From contig NC_134369.1 in NCBI RefSeq assembly GCF_035582795.1, forward strand, positions 62,558,001 through 62,622,000: 64,000 bases of DNA, given 5' to 3'. Below, in pieces: positions 12,815 through 64,000 of this stretch. Both the position numbers and the translations under genes were made by a program. The DNA comes from Mycteria americana (taxonomy: Eukaryota; Chordata; Aves; Ciconiiformes; Ciconiidae). Each line of letters opens with the position of its first letter. Within the stretch, counting starts at the first letter, position 1. The notes beneath the pieces are model-generated. The model saw only the letters and a program-made list of their open reading frames with translations. It searched no databases and was not told the origin of the DNA.

Positions 12815-14290
12815 AGGTCTAAGTATTTATAGGCCTGTATCCTGACACAAGTCCCAGCAGCATAATGGAATGACTCATATGGATCTAGATTAACAAAGAA
12901 TTAAGGGAGGGAAATATAATTAATGCCAATCAACAGGAGTTTATGGGAAGAGACCCCGTTCAAACTGACTTGTTATCTTTTCACCGAGGAGATTGCAAGA
13001 TTGAGTGATAAATGTAACAAAGCTGATGTAAACCACCTGGACTTCTTTAAGGCCTTCAACTTGTTGCAGCAGGACATGTTGATTAAGAAACCGGAACACT
13101 ACAAACCCAACGTGACACATATCAAATTGTTGTCTAACTAATCATCCCTTCACCGCCACCGTGGTGTTCCTGGAAGGGCGCAGGGGGCTCCGTGGGCAGC
13201 AGGCACTGCTCCCTGGGTGTCACCCTGGGGCTCTTGGCTCGCTGTCCCCCTCCAACCATTTATTGACCCCTCAGTCCTTGCACCCCTTCCCTTTGCTCAC
13301 TGGCAGACCCCAGTAATCAGCTGGGTCCTCTCAGAGTTGTTTATTTTTCCTCTAGCCCTTTTGCACCCTGGGATGGCCGGTGTGTTGTGTGAATTTTCAA
13401 GGCGGCAACTACTTATCAACAATTTTTTAACAGCAGAAAAATGCAGTATGGTCCTGGAACCCTGCACAATCAGTTCTTCATCTGCACCAATTGACATTTT
13501 ATCAAGAACTGTAAAGAAACGAAAGGATTACTGACAAGCTTTGCAGATGACACCAAGATGGAGAGAAGGGGTGGAAATTAAAGGATGTGTCACTGGTGCA
13601 GAGCAAACCAGTTTGCAAAATTGCGTTCAGGTGAACGATACACATTTGAGTATGACCAGTTAAAAATCATACTTGTAGGAATAATAAAGCATAGTTTCAA
13701 GATAGGAGATATGCATGTGGAGGGGAAGAGCCAGAGATACTGAAAAGAGCATGTGAGTCACAGCTGAACATGAGTTTCCAGAGTTCAGAGTTACAGTATC
13801 TGAGAGGGCTAAATGGGTTCTTTGGCTGTGGCATCAGCAAAATAAGCTATATGACGGCTGTATTTGGGGTTTGTGTTATTACAGCTGGAATACCATGTTC
13901 ACGTCTGGTATCCGCAGCACAAACCGATAGATAGGAGATGAACCAGAGAAAATATGCACGCTAGTGCTTACAAATTGGAATAGGATGCCTTTTGGTGACA
14001 GACCCCAAGATTTCAATCTCTTCAGTCTCTTAAAGAGATGGCTGTGGGCTGAGCTGAGTAAAAGTTTGATCATCCACAAGACAAAAGCAGGAGAGATCCC
14101 GTAGCTGGAAGCTGCCATTAGTAGGCATATCCAGAGCAGAAGCAAAGGTTTCTAACACTGAGGGGGAACAATCACATGGACAATTTTCCTGGATTGCTCA
14201 TGGATTCCTTGCCTCTGGCAATATTTAAGTGAAAGATACAATCTAAATCAAACACAAGTTACTTCAGGGAAATCCACACAGAGGGACTTC
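12815..14290 (+). mobile_element. Old CR1 LINE, RT to 3' end, decayed
   Basis: The + strand follows the order of an ancient sauropsid CR1 ORF2 as I know it. A segment ending in the RT-like stretch LDFFKAFNLLQQDMLIKKPE (encoded near 13035-13100) comes first. It is followed by a match to the FADD-region bases CTTTGCAGATGACACCAAG (13540-13558), the sequence CAGCTGAACATGAG (13761-13774), then GCTGGAATACCATGTTCACGTCTGG (13884-13908, read here in part), and finally the 3'-terminal coding part to about 14250. Stops and indels break the frame throughout, so it is a fossil. The part between about 13141 and 13490 does not fit and is longer than expected. Confidence 0.7.
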
Positions 14291-16284
14291 AGGGCTTGGT
14301 TCTGCCAAAGCTTTGGAGACCGTACAAGCAAGAACGTCGGCCTTCACCTGAGGTGCCTTCAGAAACACCAGCTCAGCCCAAGCTTGGACCTGAACACACG
14401 CTCTAGTATAAACAAGGTGGACTTACGCATGGGTTTGGGTGTTCACTGGGCTGTCTGTGTAGACACACTTGGAGGTCTCTGGAGAATAAAGGCTTCTCCT
14501 CAGAGAAGAGCAGGGAAGGGTATAACCAACAGAGGCGGCAGCTGAGAGGCTCCGCTGACCACTGAAGGTGCAAATGGTTATTACAGGTGGGAGCTGCAGG
14601 TTGGATGCTAGATGATGCGGGGTTGGAGACACAGAAGGAAGCTCTGTCTAACAACTCCTTGGCAAGTCTCTCCCAGCAAAACCCAGCTCTTGGGGCTTAT
14701 CGTGGGCCCTGGGAATTTCAGCCGAGCTGTGTACTTTCCATTAGCCTGTTGACAATTCTAGACGTTCCTTTTCAAACAAGCGTGGGCTATACAATTTTTA
14801 GATAACCTGTGCCCAAAAACCCTGGAATTTATCTCACCGCTACAAAACAATTACTTCCCACTAATGCTCGAGCACACCAATTATTAATCTGCACTTGAAA
14901 ACACTACGTGTGCTAGAGTCATCTATTCTTTTCCCATCATTGTGAACGGAGTCTTTGATTCAGTACCAACTACACAGGAAACGGTGTAGGAGGAACAGTA
15001 ACATGCCTAACTCAGATGGCAAAGCATCCGAGAGGATTTATGTTTAAGGCGCAGCTCTGTTGGGGTCATGCACTAGTAGTAATGGAAGAGGCTTGTTATA
15101 AAACACCTATTTTAGCTTCAAACATACGGAGTCAAATTCAGAGCTAGCGTCACCACCAACTGGCTACTTGTCCTTTGCATTTCCTTTGTAACCCACAAAG
15201 CATCAAGTTTATGGAAAGCTAAGGAGATATTTTCAACTCTCTGACTTTTCTAAACACTGACCTTGTGCCAACCCATGACAGCAATGCTCCCACCCGGCTC
15301 CCTGAAGCAGTGTGATTCTGTCCCAGAACCTATGATCCGTACAGGCATTTGCATCAAATGGTGGTGGAATTAGTGCAGTTCAGGCACTTGATTGCGATCC
15401 CGTCACGAAGGTTCACATCTCATGCACCATGCCATATGGCTCTGCAGGCAAAGCGCAGCAAGCTTGGCCTTACAGGTAAGGAATTAAATGAGGCGTGCAG
15501 TCCAGGAACCACCACTGTCTGCTCCTGTTTTCTCATAGTTGCAGCCTAGTGCCTGAACCTCTCCAATACCTGAGGAATGCAGAGCAATTGCACTGCCACA
15601 GCCACTCTGCTGACCCCAGGGACTTGCTCTTCTCCTGTATGGAAAGGCAAATTTGGAAGTTAAATGGGCACGGATCAAAGGAAGAAGTCAACACACACAA
15701 AATCTTCTCCCACCTTTCAGATCTCATTCTCTGCTGGACATGAAATTGAGGAGAAGATCTTTTTCTCTTTCCATTGTTTTCTCTGTCATCAAAAACACAT
15801 TTTGCCCTGGCCTTGCAGTGGCTTGCACTTGGGCCTCATTATAATTGAGCATGGACTATTGATTCAGGTGCAGACAGTAATCAGTCCTTTTCTATCAACA
15901 GCTTTGTCATCGCCATTTTCAAAATCACAGACTTCGTCCTACTATGAAACACCGTTAAGATTATGTATTCTTTGGAAGTTAAAATTTTAAAAACAAATAC
16001 AAATAATGTTTTCAAACACAAGTAATGATTTTCGTTTTAAAGGCAACTCTGATGATGAAACAGTCCTGGAAACCTTCCACTCCATGGAATTATCCTAGAA
16101 TTTCTACACAAAAAAACCCAATAAGGTGTTGGAAAAAGAATGAATACTGCTTACATCCTTATGGATGTAACACATTTTAAAATGTGTTTTGTGAAGGCTT
16201 AAAGAAACACCAAAAAGTCACATTAGGGCTAACAATTATCAGTCTAAACTGATATTTTTGTATAAACTAAAATGATTTAATATT

Positions 16285-16370
16285 TGGGCAGAGTCCCAGC
16301 TGGTATATACTGTCATAGCTGCAGTGCACAACGAGGCAGCTATAACAATTACATTAGCTGATTCTCTACT
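16285..16370. repeat. Imperfect palindromic element, possibly an old sauropsid repeat
   Basis: Two arms of about 22 nt, beginning AGCTGGTATA and ending in a related inverted AGCTATAACAATTACATTAGCT segment, face each other across about 20 nt. The wording around TCCCAGCTGGT resembles a palindromic dispersed repeat seen in reptile and bird genomes. The family assignment is from memory and uncertain. Confidence 0.35.
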
Positions 16371-17199
16371 TGCCCCTACCAACTGATGTCTCGCAGTCCC
16401 CAGCCTTTCAAGTGAGGTGAGGGGAATAGAAATTCTTCAGCCAGTTTTGCATTTGCAATCCTTCTTCCAGAATTAAGGCTCAAAACCCGTGCATTCGAAT
16501 ACATTAAAATCAGTCCTTATGTTTTGTCCAGCAATTGTAATCAATTCCAAGATTTTTTGCTCTGATCACAAATGCTTTTAAAGTTAGGGTCTACTCTGAC
16601 TGTGCAATGCAGTGTTAAGAGATTCTTAGTGTGACTTTTAACGTCCAGAAGAGAAAAAATCTAAATTATTCACTACAATGATGTTGGTTTGTGTCATATT
16701 GTTTTCTTTTGTTTTCTGTGTACGGTGATAGCCAAAAGAGTGACATAGAAAAGGCACCTTAACTAGCAGATCTGCTTCCTGTGTGTCTTTGAGTCGTATT
16801 ATCCCACTCTACTGGCAAAAACAAGTTTTATAACTGTTAGCACTGTAGCCAGTACAGCCCAAAGCACAAGTTGCAGCCTATTCTGGATAACATACAAACA
16901 TTGTCATCTAAGTCCCACTTACGAAATCACTGTCACTATCAGTAGCGATAGCACAAGAACCAGAAAGCACGATTTGATTATCAGACTGCTTTCTGAGTTT
17001 TCAGAGCCTTTAGATAGGAAAAAAATCGCCTTCTGATTTATGAATGTGGCTTAAGTGGTACCTGATAATATGCAGAATATTTACAGACAACAAAGAAATA
17101 TGAAACCCATGCAATCAGTTTTTTGACTATGGCCCAATTTCTAAGAAGAAAATGAATACACTTTGAAATTAACTCATCTGTTTAAATGGGAGAAACAGA

Positions 17200-17236
17200 A
17201 TATAGCAACAACGAACTATATTCGTTGTTGCTATAT
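17200..17236. repeat. Perfect 16-bp inverted repeat with 5-nt loop
   Basis: ATATAGCAACAACGAA (17200-17215), loop CTATA, then TTCGTTGTTGCTATAT (17221-17236). Pairing is perfect over 16 bp and stops abruptly at both ends. It is too short for a typical pre-miRNA. Confidence 0.9.
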
Positions 17237-19562
17237 GTTACAAGAAAGTAGCTGCTATGCAGTTTGTCATTCCCTGTGCAAGTTTTGCTACACGGAAAAA
17301 ACAGCACTAATCAATGTTGCCATTTATTGGCAATAAAACAGCAAAATCAGCTGCTGTTATTTTTGTGGTCTCAAGCATTTTCTTCAAAAGTTCTTATTTC
17401 AGAACCACTTTGCCAATCAGAAACATGACTCTGAAAGACACAAACATTCCTTCCCCCACAACTCCCCTTCCCCCTGCATCCCTGCCCTAGCCCCCTTTTT
17501 ATTTGGACTGGGAATATTAAATGTGGGTTTTATTGAGGGTGATAGCAGAACTCCTATTGCATCAACAGGCCTAGGATTTTCACCTAACTATCCACCATAG
17601 CATATAGTTCAGATTTTATCTGAGTGACTACTGCTTCCACAGAACGGCAATGCAAGTATGTATAACACAACGCTTAGCTTATTTAATACCTCTCCGTGGC
17701 TGTGCGCAGAACTTCCACAGATCTGTTTTGCCAGGGCTCGGGACAGGTAAACCCGTAGGTGCCAACAGCACTACTGAGCTCAGCGTGCTGCTCACACTCT
17801 GTGAATCGCCTGCAGTTCAGCCTTCTCATGCTAGCTGGAATGCCCATGAGTGCAGGGTGAGAGCATTAGTCTGGTTAACAACCCAAGTAAACCTCTGTCT
17901 ATTTTTACCCTTTTTCTGACTCTGTCGTAAGTCAATTACAATTTTTTACAAACACACTGTAAAGAACATATTCTACTGGCAACCAAAAGAAAAAGATGAA
18001 GCAGCAGCCCTGTGGCAAAAGCAGAGAGTCAGGAGATCTGGATACTTTTCCTGGCTTTGCTTCAGACTTCGTGACTGACCTTGGCAAACCAGATAGAGGC
18101 AACTCCCACTCTCTTCTCCGTGCAAAGGGTCCTTACCCAGAGTGAGCAGCTGAGCTACGAGCACGTACTGTCTGAGCATATATGCACACGGATGTATATG
18201 TACGCACAGAAATACGGATCATTTGCACAAGAAGCAAGTATTCATATCCAAAATTCCTGTTGTTGACACAGAGGAAGGCATTAGCTTAACTTGAGAGCAA
18301 GGAAGGAAGATAAGGCACCATGCAAGTCTACCGGCTTTCTCCTTCTGCAGGTCAGGTGTTCCAGAGCATTTTATAGTCCTGATGATGAAGTAACAGACAA
18401 GCAACTTATTTATTGAGTAGTGTTCAAAGGCGGTCTTTCCTCGCTCATGTTTCTAAAAGCAAGAAAAGTATTACCTACATCGTAGGATGGATTTCAAGGC
18501 TAAGCTGGTAAATATTTATAAGAGACATAAAGTTTGTAAAATGTTATTGCTAGGCTGCCAGATCCCCAGAGATGCCAAGTTTCTACAAATCCCACCAGAT
18601 CTAGCGGGTTTTTTTCTACAGAGGTTCACATTTTCTCTGTAAAAAAGAGAAATAGATTTGTTTCTACACCACATATATACTGAATATACACAAGTTACTT
18701 CTCTTTCTCATTTTTAATTCATAATTAGATCTACTCATGACTACACCGACTCCTTCCTTGTACACTTAAAAATGATTGTGCAGAGTAACTACTGGATATA
18801 CGAAGCATGTTTTGATAGCCCAGGCTTCCACCCTCCTCCCCCAAATGAACCAAGCATCAGGTTGGTATGAAAGCACAGTGCTGTCACCGTATGGGCGCCT
18901 GACTGCACCAGGTGCGACCTGCTGACACCAGCCTCAGGCCCCACCACGTATGAGCTCCCTTCTTTACCACACACCATCTTCTGGGCTGGCCAAGTCCAAG
19001 AAAAGGGAGGACATGCTTTGGCAGAAGATCCGAGGACCGAACCCTGAACACCGCTGTACAGCAGGCACGTTTCTGGACTACACACGCTGGTGTCCCTGCT
19101 CCCGGCTGTGAGCGGGCAGCAGGGTCTGTCCCCGCGTCCCTTCTCGGGCTGAGCACTGGCTCCCCAAGCAGGAGATGCTGCCATTTGCGCAGCCGCCCTC
19201 CGCGGCTTCATCCCCTCTGCCCCACGGTGCTCCCCAACACCTGAGCTCCCCGCCCCGGCTCACACCGTTTCTCCTCTCACGCCCGGCCCGGCCGCACCGG
19301 CAGTCCCGTAGCTCCCCGAGGGCCCGTTTAGGAGACCCCCCCCTCCAGGCCGGGCCGCCCCAGGGAGCGAAGGGCGGGCGAGCCCTGCCTGTGCGGCGCC
19401 AGGCCGGGCCCCGGGGACAGGCCGGGCTCCCGCTGACCGATCCCCGGAGGGCGGGGGCCGGGAGGTGGTCGCCATAGGAGGAAGGGTCCGTCCCGGCCCC
19501 TCCGCCGGCCCCGGTGGCCACTGCCGCCCCCCGCGGCGCCCCCGCCCCGCCCCACCGCGGCC

Positions 19563-19571
19563 CCTAGCAAC
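19563..19571. promoter_or_regulatory. RFX X-box-like half site
   Basis: The bases CCTAGCAAC resemble half of an RFX/X-box motif (GTTGCTAGG on the other strand). The site lies about 35 bp upstream of the GC boxes. It is one short match in GC-rich DNA, so support is weak. Confidence 0.3.
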
Positions 19572-19603
19572 AAGCCGCCGGCGCCAGCCTCCCCGGCACG
19601 GCC

Positions 19604-19626
19604 GGGCGGGGGGCGGGCCCTTCCGG
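19604..19626 (+). promoter_or_regulatory. Overlapping GC boxes and adjacent ETS site
   Basis: GGGCGGGGGGCGGG (Sp1/KLF-type) is followed directly by CTTCCGG (ETS core CCGGAAG on the minus strand). This pairing is common just upstream of CpG-island start sites. Confidence 0.55.
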
Positions 19627-19663
19627 TTCATGTCGGAGCTGGGCTCGGCGCGGAGGAAGCCGG

Positions 19664-19676
19664 GCGGCCATCTTGG
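19664..19676. promoter_or_regulatory. YY1 motif (GCCATCTTGG)
   Basis: GCGGCCATCTTGG matches the extended YY1 site, which typically sits within a few tens of bases downstream of the start site in CpG-island genes. It suggests a transcription start at about 19630-19665. Confidence 0.55.
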
Positions 19677-20115
19677 CTCGTCCGGGAGCGGCGGAGGGGC
19701 GGGGGGCAGGCAGGCGAGCGTCGGGCGGGCACCCAGCTTCCCCAGCCCGGCCGCGGCCCGCGGGGTGCCGGCCTTCTCGGAGCCTGGGGCGGGCGGGTAG
19801 AGGCGGGCCGGGATGCGAGCGGCGGCCCGGTGAAGCGGGGCCGCGGCGGGGGAAGGGGACGGGAGCCCTCTCGGCAGCGGGCCTGCGCTAGCCGCCGTGC
19901 CCCGGCTGCGGCGGAGAGTGGCCGGCGAGAGGAGCCGGGCTGCGCGGCGCCCCGCTGCCGCCTCCTCCCCGCCCGCCCGCCTGCCCTGCGTCCCCCCACC
20001 CCCCCCTCGGAGCCGCTCCCTCGCCGCCTCCCTTCACCCGGCTCCATCCCTCCCCGCTTGATGAGGCGCCTCCCTCCCCGCTGCTGACCCCCGCGGACCC
20101 CGGCCTGGCTGTAGG

Positions 20116-20172
20116 ATGAGCCCGGAGGACTCGGAGGGGGCGAGGCCGCTCCGCTCCCTGAGGGGGATCTAG
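20116..20172 (+). CDS. Upstream ORF in the MARK3 leader (18 codons)
   Basis: ATG with A at -3 opens a short frame, MSPEDSEGARPLRSLRGI, ending in TAG. It terminates 190 nt before the MARK3 ATG, which leaves room for reinitiation. It is only relevant if this part of the leader is retained in the mRNA. Confidence 0.3.
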   Translation: MSPEDSEGARPLRSLRGI

Positions 20173-20304
20173 CTCGGGTGTGGGGCGCCGCCGGAGGGTG
20201 GGGGGCACCGACGCGACGCCGCCCCCCGCCAGCCACCTCGTCCTTCATGGTGGCTCCCTGCGACCACCATCTCCGAGCAGACGCGCAGCCCGGCCCGGGG
20301 GCCC

Positions 20305-20323
20305 GTGTGTGTGTGTGTGCGCG
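20305..20323 (+). repeat. (GT)n-GC alternating purine-pyrimidine run in the leader
   Basis: Seven GT units run directly into GCGCG. The whole run alternates purine and pyrimidine, a pattern able to adopt Z-DNA, about 40 nt upstream of the MARK3 ATG. Confidence 0.8.
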
Positions 20324-20362
20324 CCGCCGTCGCGGGCAGCGCGGCCGCCCGAGTGAAGTAAA

Positions 20363-61616
<41,254 letters not shown>

Positions 61617-61866
61617 GTAAGTAGAAATGCTTATTTATCAAAACCATGAAATGTTTTTAAGGGATGAAAAAGTGTTAAACCTGTGATGTATCAGTGGTGT
61701 TGGTTTTACTTTTCATCAAGAGTAAATGTAGGTATCTCATACTCTTGCCTTTTTTTTCCCCTGCATCAGTCAGCTACTCAAGTTACCTGTTAATATTCCT
61801 GAAGTAGTTAGTAGGTATTAGTAATTGGCACTAGCAGCTGTTAGTGAACAGACATGATTTGGGTAT

Positions 61867-61894
61867 TAAAAAAAAAAAATCATAAAAAAAAAAA
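61867..61894 (+). repeat. Interrupted poly-A
   Basis: Two A runs are separated by TCAT. Confidence 0.85.
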
Positions 61895-63306
61895 GAAGAA
61901 TCTGAACTCAAAGGCTGTCTCCTGAAATTTCGTACAAGTTAAGTTATTTCTGGTATCACCAACTACTTTTCTGTGGCCTCTTGTACAGAAGAATGAAATC
62001 TCTATTTGTATTACCCTATTTTTATAGTTTCATATGTTTAAGGAACCACCTAATCTTTGTTCTCAAACAGGCTATTACAAGTCATAGTTACATATATTAA
62101 GATTATCAAACAAATGTGGCTCTAAAAACTGTTCAAAGGTGTATTTCAACCTGTGTTTAAAAGCAGCGTGCCTGGCTTTTGTCCTTGTGGGCTTCCCCCA
62201 CCTACCCCTAAACTCCCAACAACAACAACACAAAACCACTCTAAGGTGTAACTAGTGAATTTACAGGGTCGAGCAGTAGGCAGTGAGCCAAAAGAAAGAA
62301 AATCCTTTGTTCGGTTTAGCTTTAAATTGTATACTCCGTGGTGCCTCCCTCTGAGGTAAAGTTGGAAATCTGTTTTCATGTCATAACTCTTGAGTCTTGT
62401 AACATTTAATTTCTAAAACTGTGGAATTTTGTATTGAAAAACTTCTTCTTTTCAGAGGAAATAACTTCCCAGTTCTTTATTCAACTTGCAATGGAGTGAC
62501 TTTTTTTTTTTTAAACTTACCCCACAAAGCTGTCATATTTGGTCATATACTCAGCACCATTATTTACAGCAAATGAGAACAGAACTTCCTGAGCTCACAG
62601 CTTTTTGACAATCTGAAGCAAAAAAAGTAAAATAAGATTTGTTTTAATTTATTGTCTCTGTATTGTCAGTTGGCTTAGTGGCTGATAGTGACTTGGCTGG
62701 AGGATTTCAAAGAGATTCCTTGGAAAGACACGTCTTCTACTGCAGCAGCTGTTATTCATAAATGTGAACAAGAGCACATGATTTTGGGGGACCCTTTTTT
62801 GATTTTTGTGGTCCCCTGCCCTTTCCCTTCTTGGTTTTTCATGAGTCCAGAAACCATTCAGATTTTGTTTCTTACGTGACAGTTCTTAGCTACTGGGTCT
62901 CAAAATGGTAGGATAATCAAATCAGTTTTGTCCTACATTGGACTTCACTCAGTATTGTGTAGTGCCTTATTCAAGAGCTTTGCATCACAGTTACAACATA
63001 TTTTACATTTAGTATCTTTAGTATTTTGATCTGCTGTGCTACACCACTCCCAAATCCTGGGGATTTATTCCAGTAGTCTGATTTCAAATTTCGTGCTACT
63101 GTAGCTGAAATAAAATTTCAGCTCATAACGATAGGATACTTCTCTCTTCTGAGTCAGTGTGCAACTGATCCAACTGATCTTTTACAAGCAGTGGTGCAAG
63201 GTGGTGAACATGGAATCAGGCTTACGATGTCACTCAATTAGTGTTTAAAATTGTCTCCGTTTATAGCTTTTCATGTCAGAGTGTGCAAACTCTTTTCACC
63301 TTGCCG

Positions 63307-63320
63307 CCCCCCCCCCCCCC
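63307..63320 (+). repeat. Poly-C run (14)
   Basis: This is an uninterrupted run of C. Confidence 0.9.
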
Positions 63321-64000
63321 GCTAGAGATTAGTCTTTTCCTTTCTGGCTGTTGGGGATGGAGGGAAGCACTGACTTTTTACACAATTCCTGGAACTGATT
63401 AGGAAGTTTTATTTCTTACAGTATTGGCCTGCATCTAGAGGGGAAAAAAAGGATGTTGGAGTTAGCATATTGTCCTGAAGTTGAAAAAAGTTTGAGGTGG
63501 ACAGAGTTTGTGTTCTCACTGAGAACTTTAGTCCTAAAATCAGTAATATGATGAGAAAAATCACTGAAGAGACAGAAAAATACTATTTAAAAATAATTAT
63601 TTCTTTGACAGATACAGCAAAAGTAGTAGAACCGGTCCTTGCTGGAGACCCTTAGCCAGTTGTGTGCTGCTCTTATTTAATAACAAAGCTTACAAGCATG
63701 CACTTAAGGATAACAGTTGTGCTTGTAGAGCAGATAGCTAAGTCTGGGGTTGGAGTAAGGGGCTCCAAACTGTCCTGAAGTTGACAGAGCATTTAAACTC
63801 TTGCAAACAAAATAGTTCTGCAAGCTGAACAAGTGCCCATCAAATCTTCAGGTTCACTGGGCAAATAGCAAATAAATAATGAAAACCTGCTACAGGGGTT
63901 GCATAGTTAGCAGCAACTAATAACTCCTTGTTTATTACTCACAGCTTTGGATTTTTCCTCAATGCTTGTAATAAGGCTGTCCCAGGGCCCTTAATATAGC

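Larger units (their letters stand above)
14291..19149. other. AT-richer intergenic DNA upstream of the MARK3 CpG island
   Basis: No coding region is supported. Short chance frames are scattered on both strands. Noted structures are an imperfect palindromic element (16285-16370) and a perfect short hairpin (17200-17236). GC content climbs from about 18800 toward the island. Confidence 0.5.
19665..20362 (+). other. MARK3: Probable MARK3 5' leader with upstream ORFs
   Basis: The stretch between the inferred start site and the MARK3 ATG has no canonical coding content but several upstream ATGs: 19813-19833 (6 codons), 20061-20087 (8), 20116-20172 (18, A at -3) and 20247-20393 (48), the last overlapping the MARK3 start out of frame. 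It also contains a (GT)n/GC run at 20305-20323. The true 5' end, and any intron in the leader, cannot be decided from sequence alone. Confidence 0.5.
61617..64000 (+). other. MARK3: Start of MARK3 intron 13, truncated by window end
   Basis: The donor is GTAAGT. The rest of the window (2,384 nt) is AT-rich with A runs (61867-61894) and a poly-C run (63307-63320). The next MARK3 exon was not found in it. Confidence 0.85.

Noticed and set aside
17200..17236. Hairpin as a microRNA precursor
   Set aside because: The stem is only 16 bp with a 5-nt loop and flanks do not extend the pairing; precursors normally have about 30-bp stems.
19628..20248. 206-codon minus-strand ORF across the CpG island
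   Set aside because: It is Arg/Gly/Pro-rich and arises from very high GC, where stops are rare. It is antisense to the MARK3 leader and has no recognisable domain.

Overview
This window is vertebrate nuclear DNA, most likely from a bird. It holds one recognisable protein-coding gene, the 5' two thirds of MARK3 (MAP/microtubule affinity-regulating kinase 3, a Par-1 family Ser/Thr kinase), on the + strand. The bird assignment rests on three things. Chicken repeat 1 (CR1) LINEs are the only recognisable dispersed repeats, including one copy (45621-45755) with the 3' end typical of avian CR1. Long AT-rich introns are interrupted by a sharp GC-rich CpG island. No mammalian Alu, L1 or MIR-type elements were seen.

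Layout. 1 to about 7000 is GC-rich intergenic DNA with many short chance reading frames and no convincing gene. 7000-12800 is mixed intergenic DNA. 12815-14290 is an old, broken CR1 LINE. 14291-19150 is AT-richer intergenic DNA with a perfect 16-bp hairpin (17200-17236) and an imperfect palindromic element (about 16285-16370). About 19150-20600 is the CpG-island promoter, 5' leader and first coding exon of MARK3. From 20363 to 61616 there are 13 coding exons, all with GT-AG junctions and consistent phases. They join into 1482 nt (494 codons), with no frameshift or internal stop. The last 2.4 kb is the start of intron 13; the spacer end, the KA1 domain and the stop codon lie beyond the window.

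The encoded part of MARK3 contains the N-terminal header, the whole kinase domain (about residues 56-307), the linker, the UBA domain (about 326-367) and the first part of the phosphorylated spacer. All catalytic residues are intact: K85, E103, D178, the DFG at 196-198, and activation-loop T211 and S215. Residue numbering matches human MARK3 without gaps as far as I can recall that protein.

Introns carry further CR1 fragments (31.4-32.0, 35.1-36.9, 45.6 and 54.0 kb), microsatellites and homopolymer runs. I found no RNA gene, CRISPR array, DNA transposon or other accessory system. The most useful novel-looking observations are a strong in-frame alternative 5' splice site that would lengthen exon 12 by 84 nt (28 codons), and a leader with several upstream ORFs, one of which overlaps the MARK3 start.
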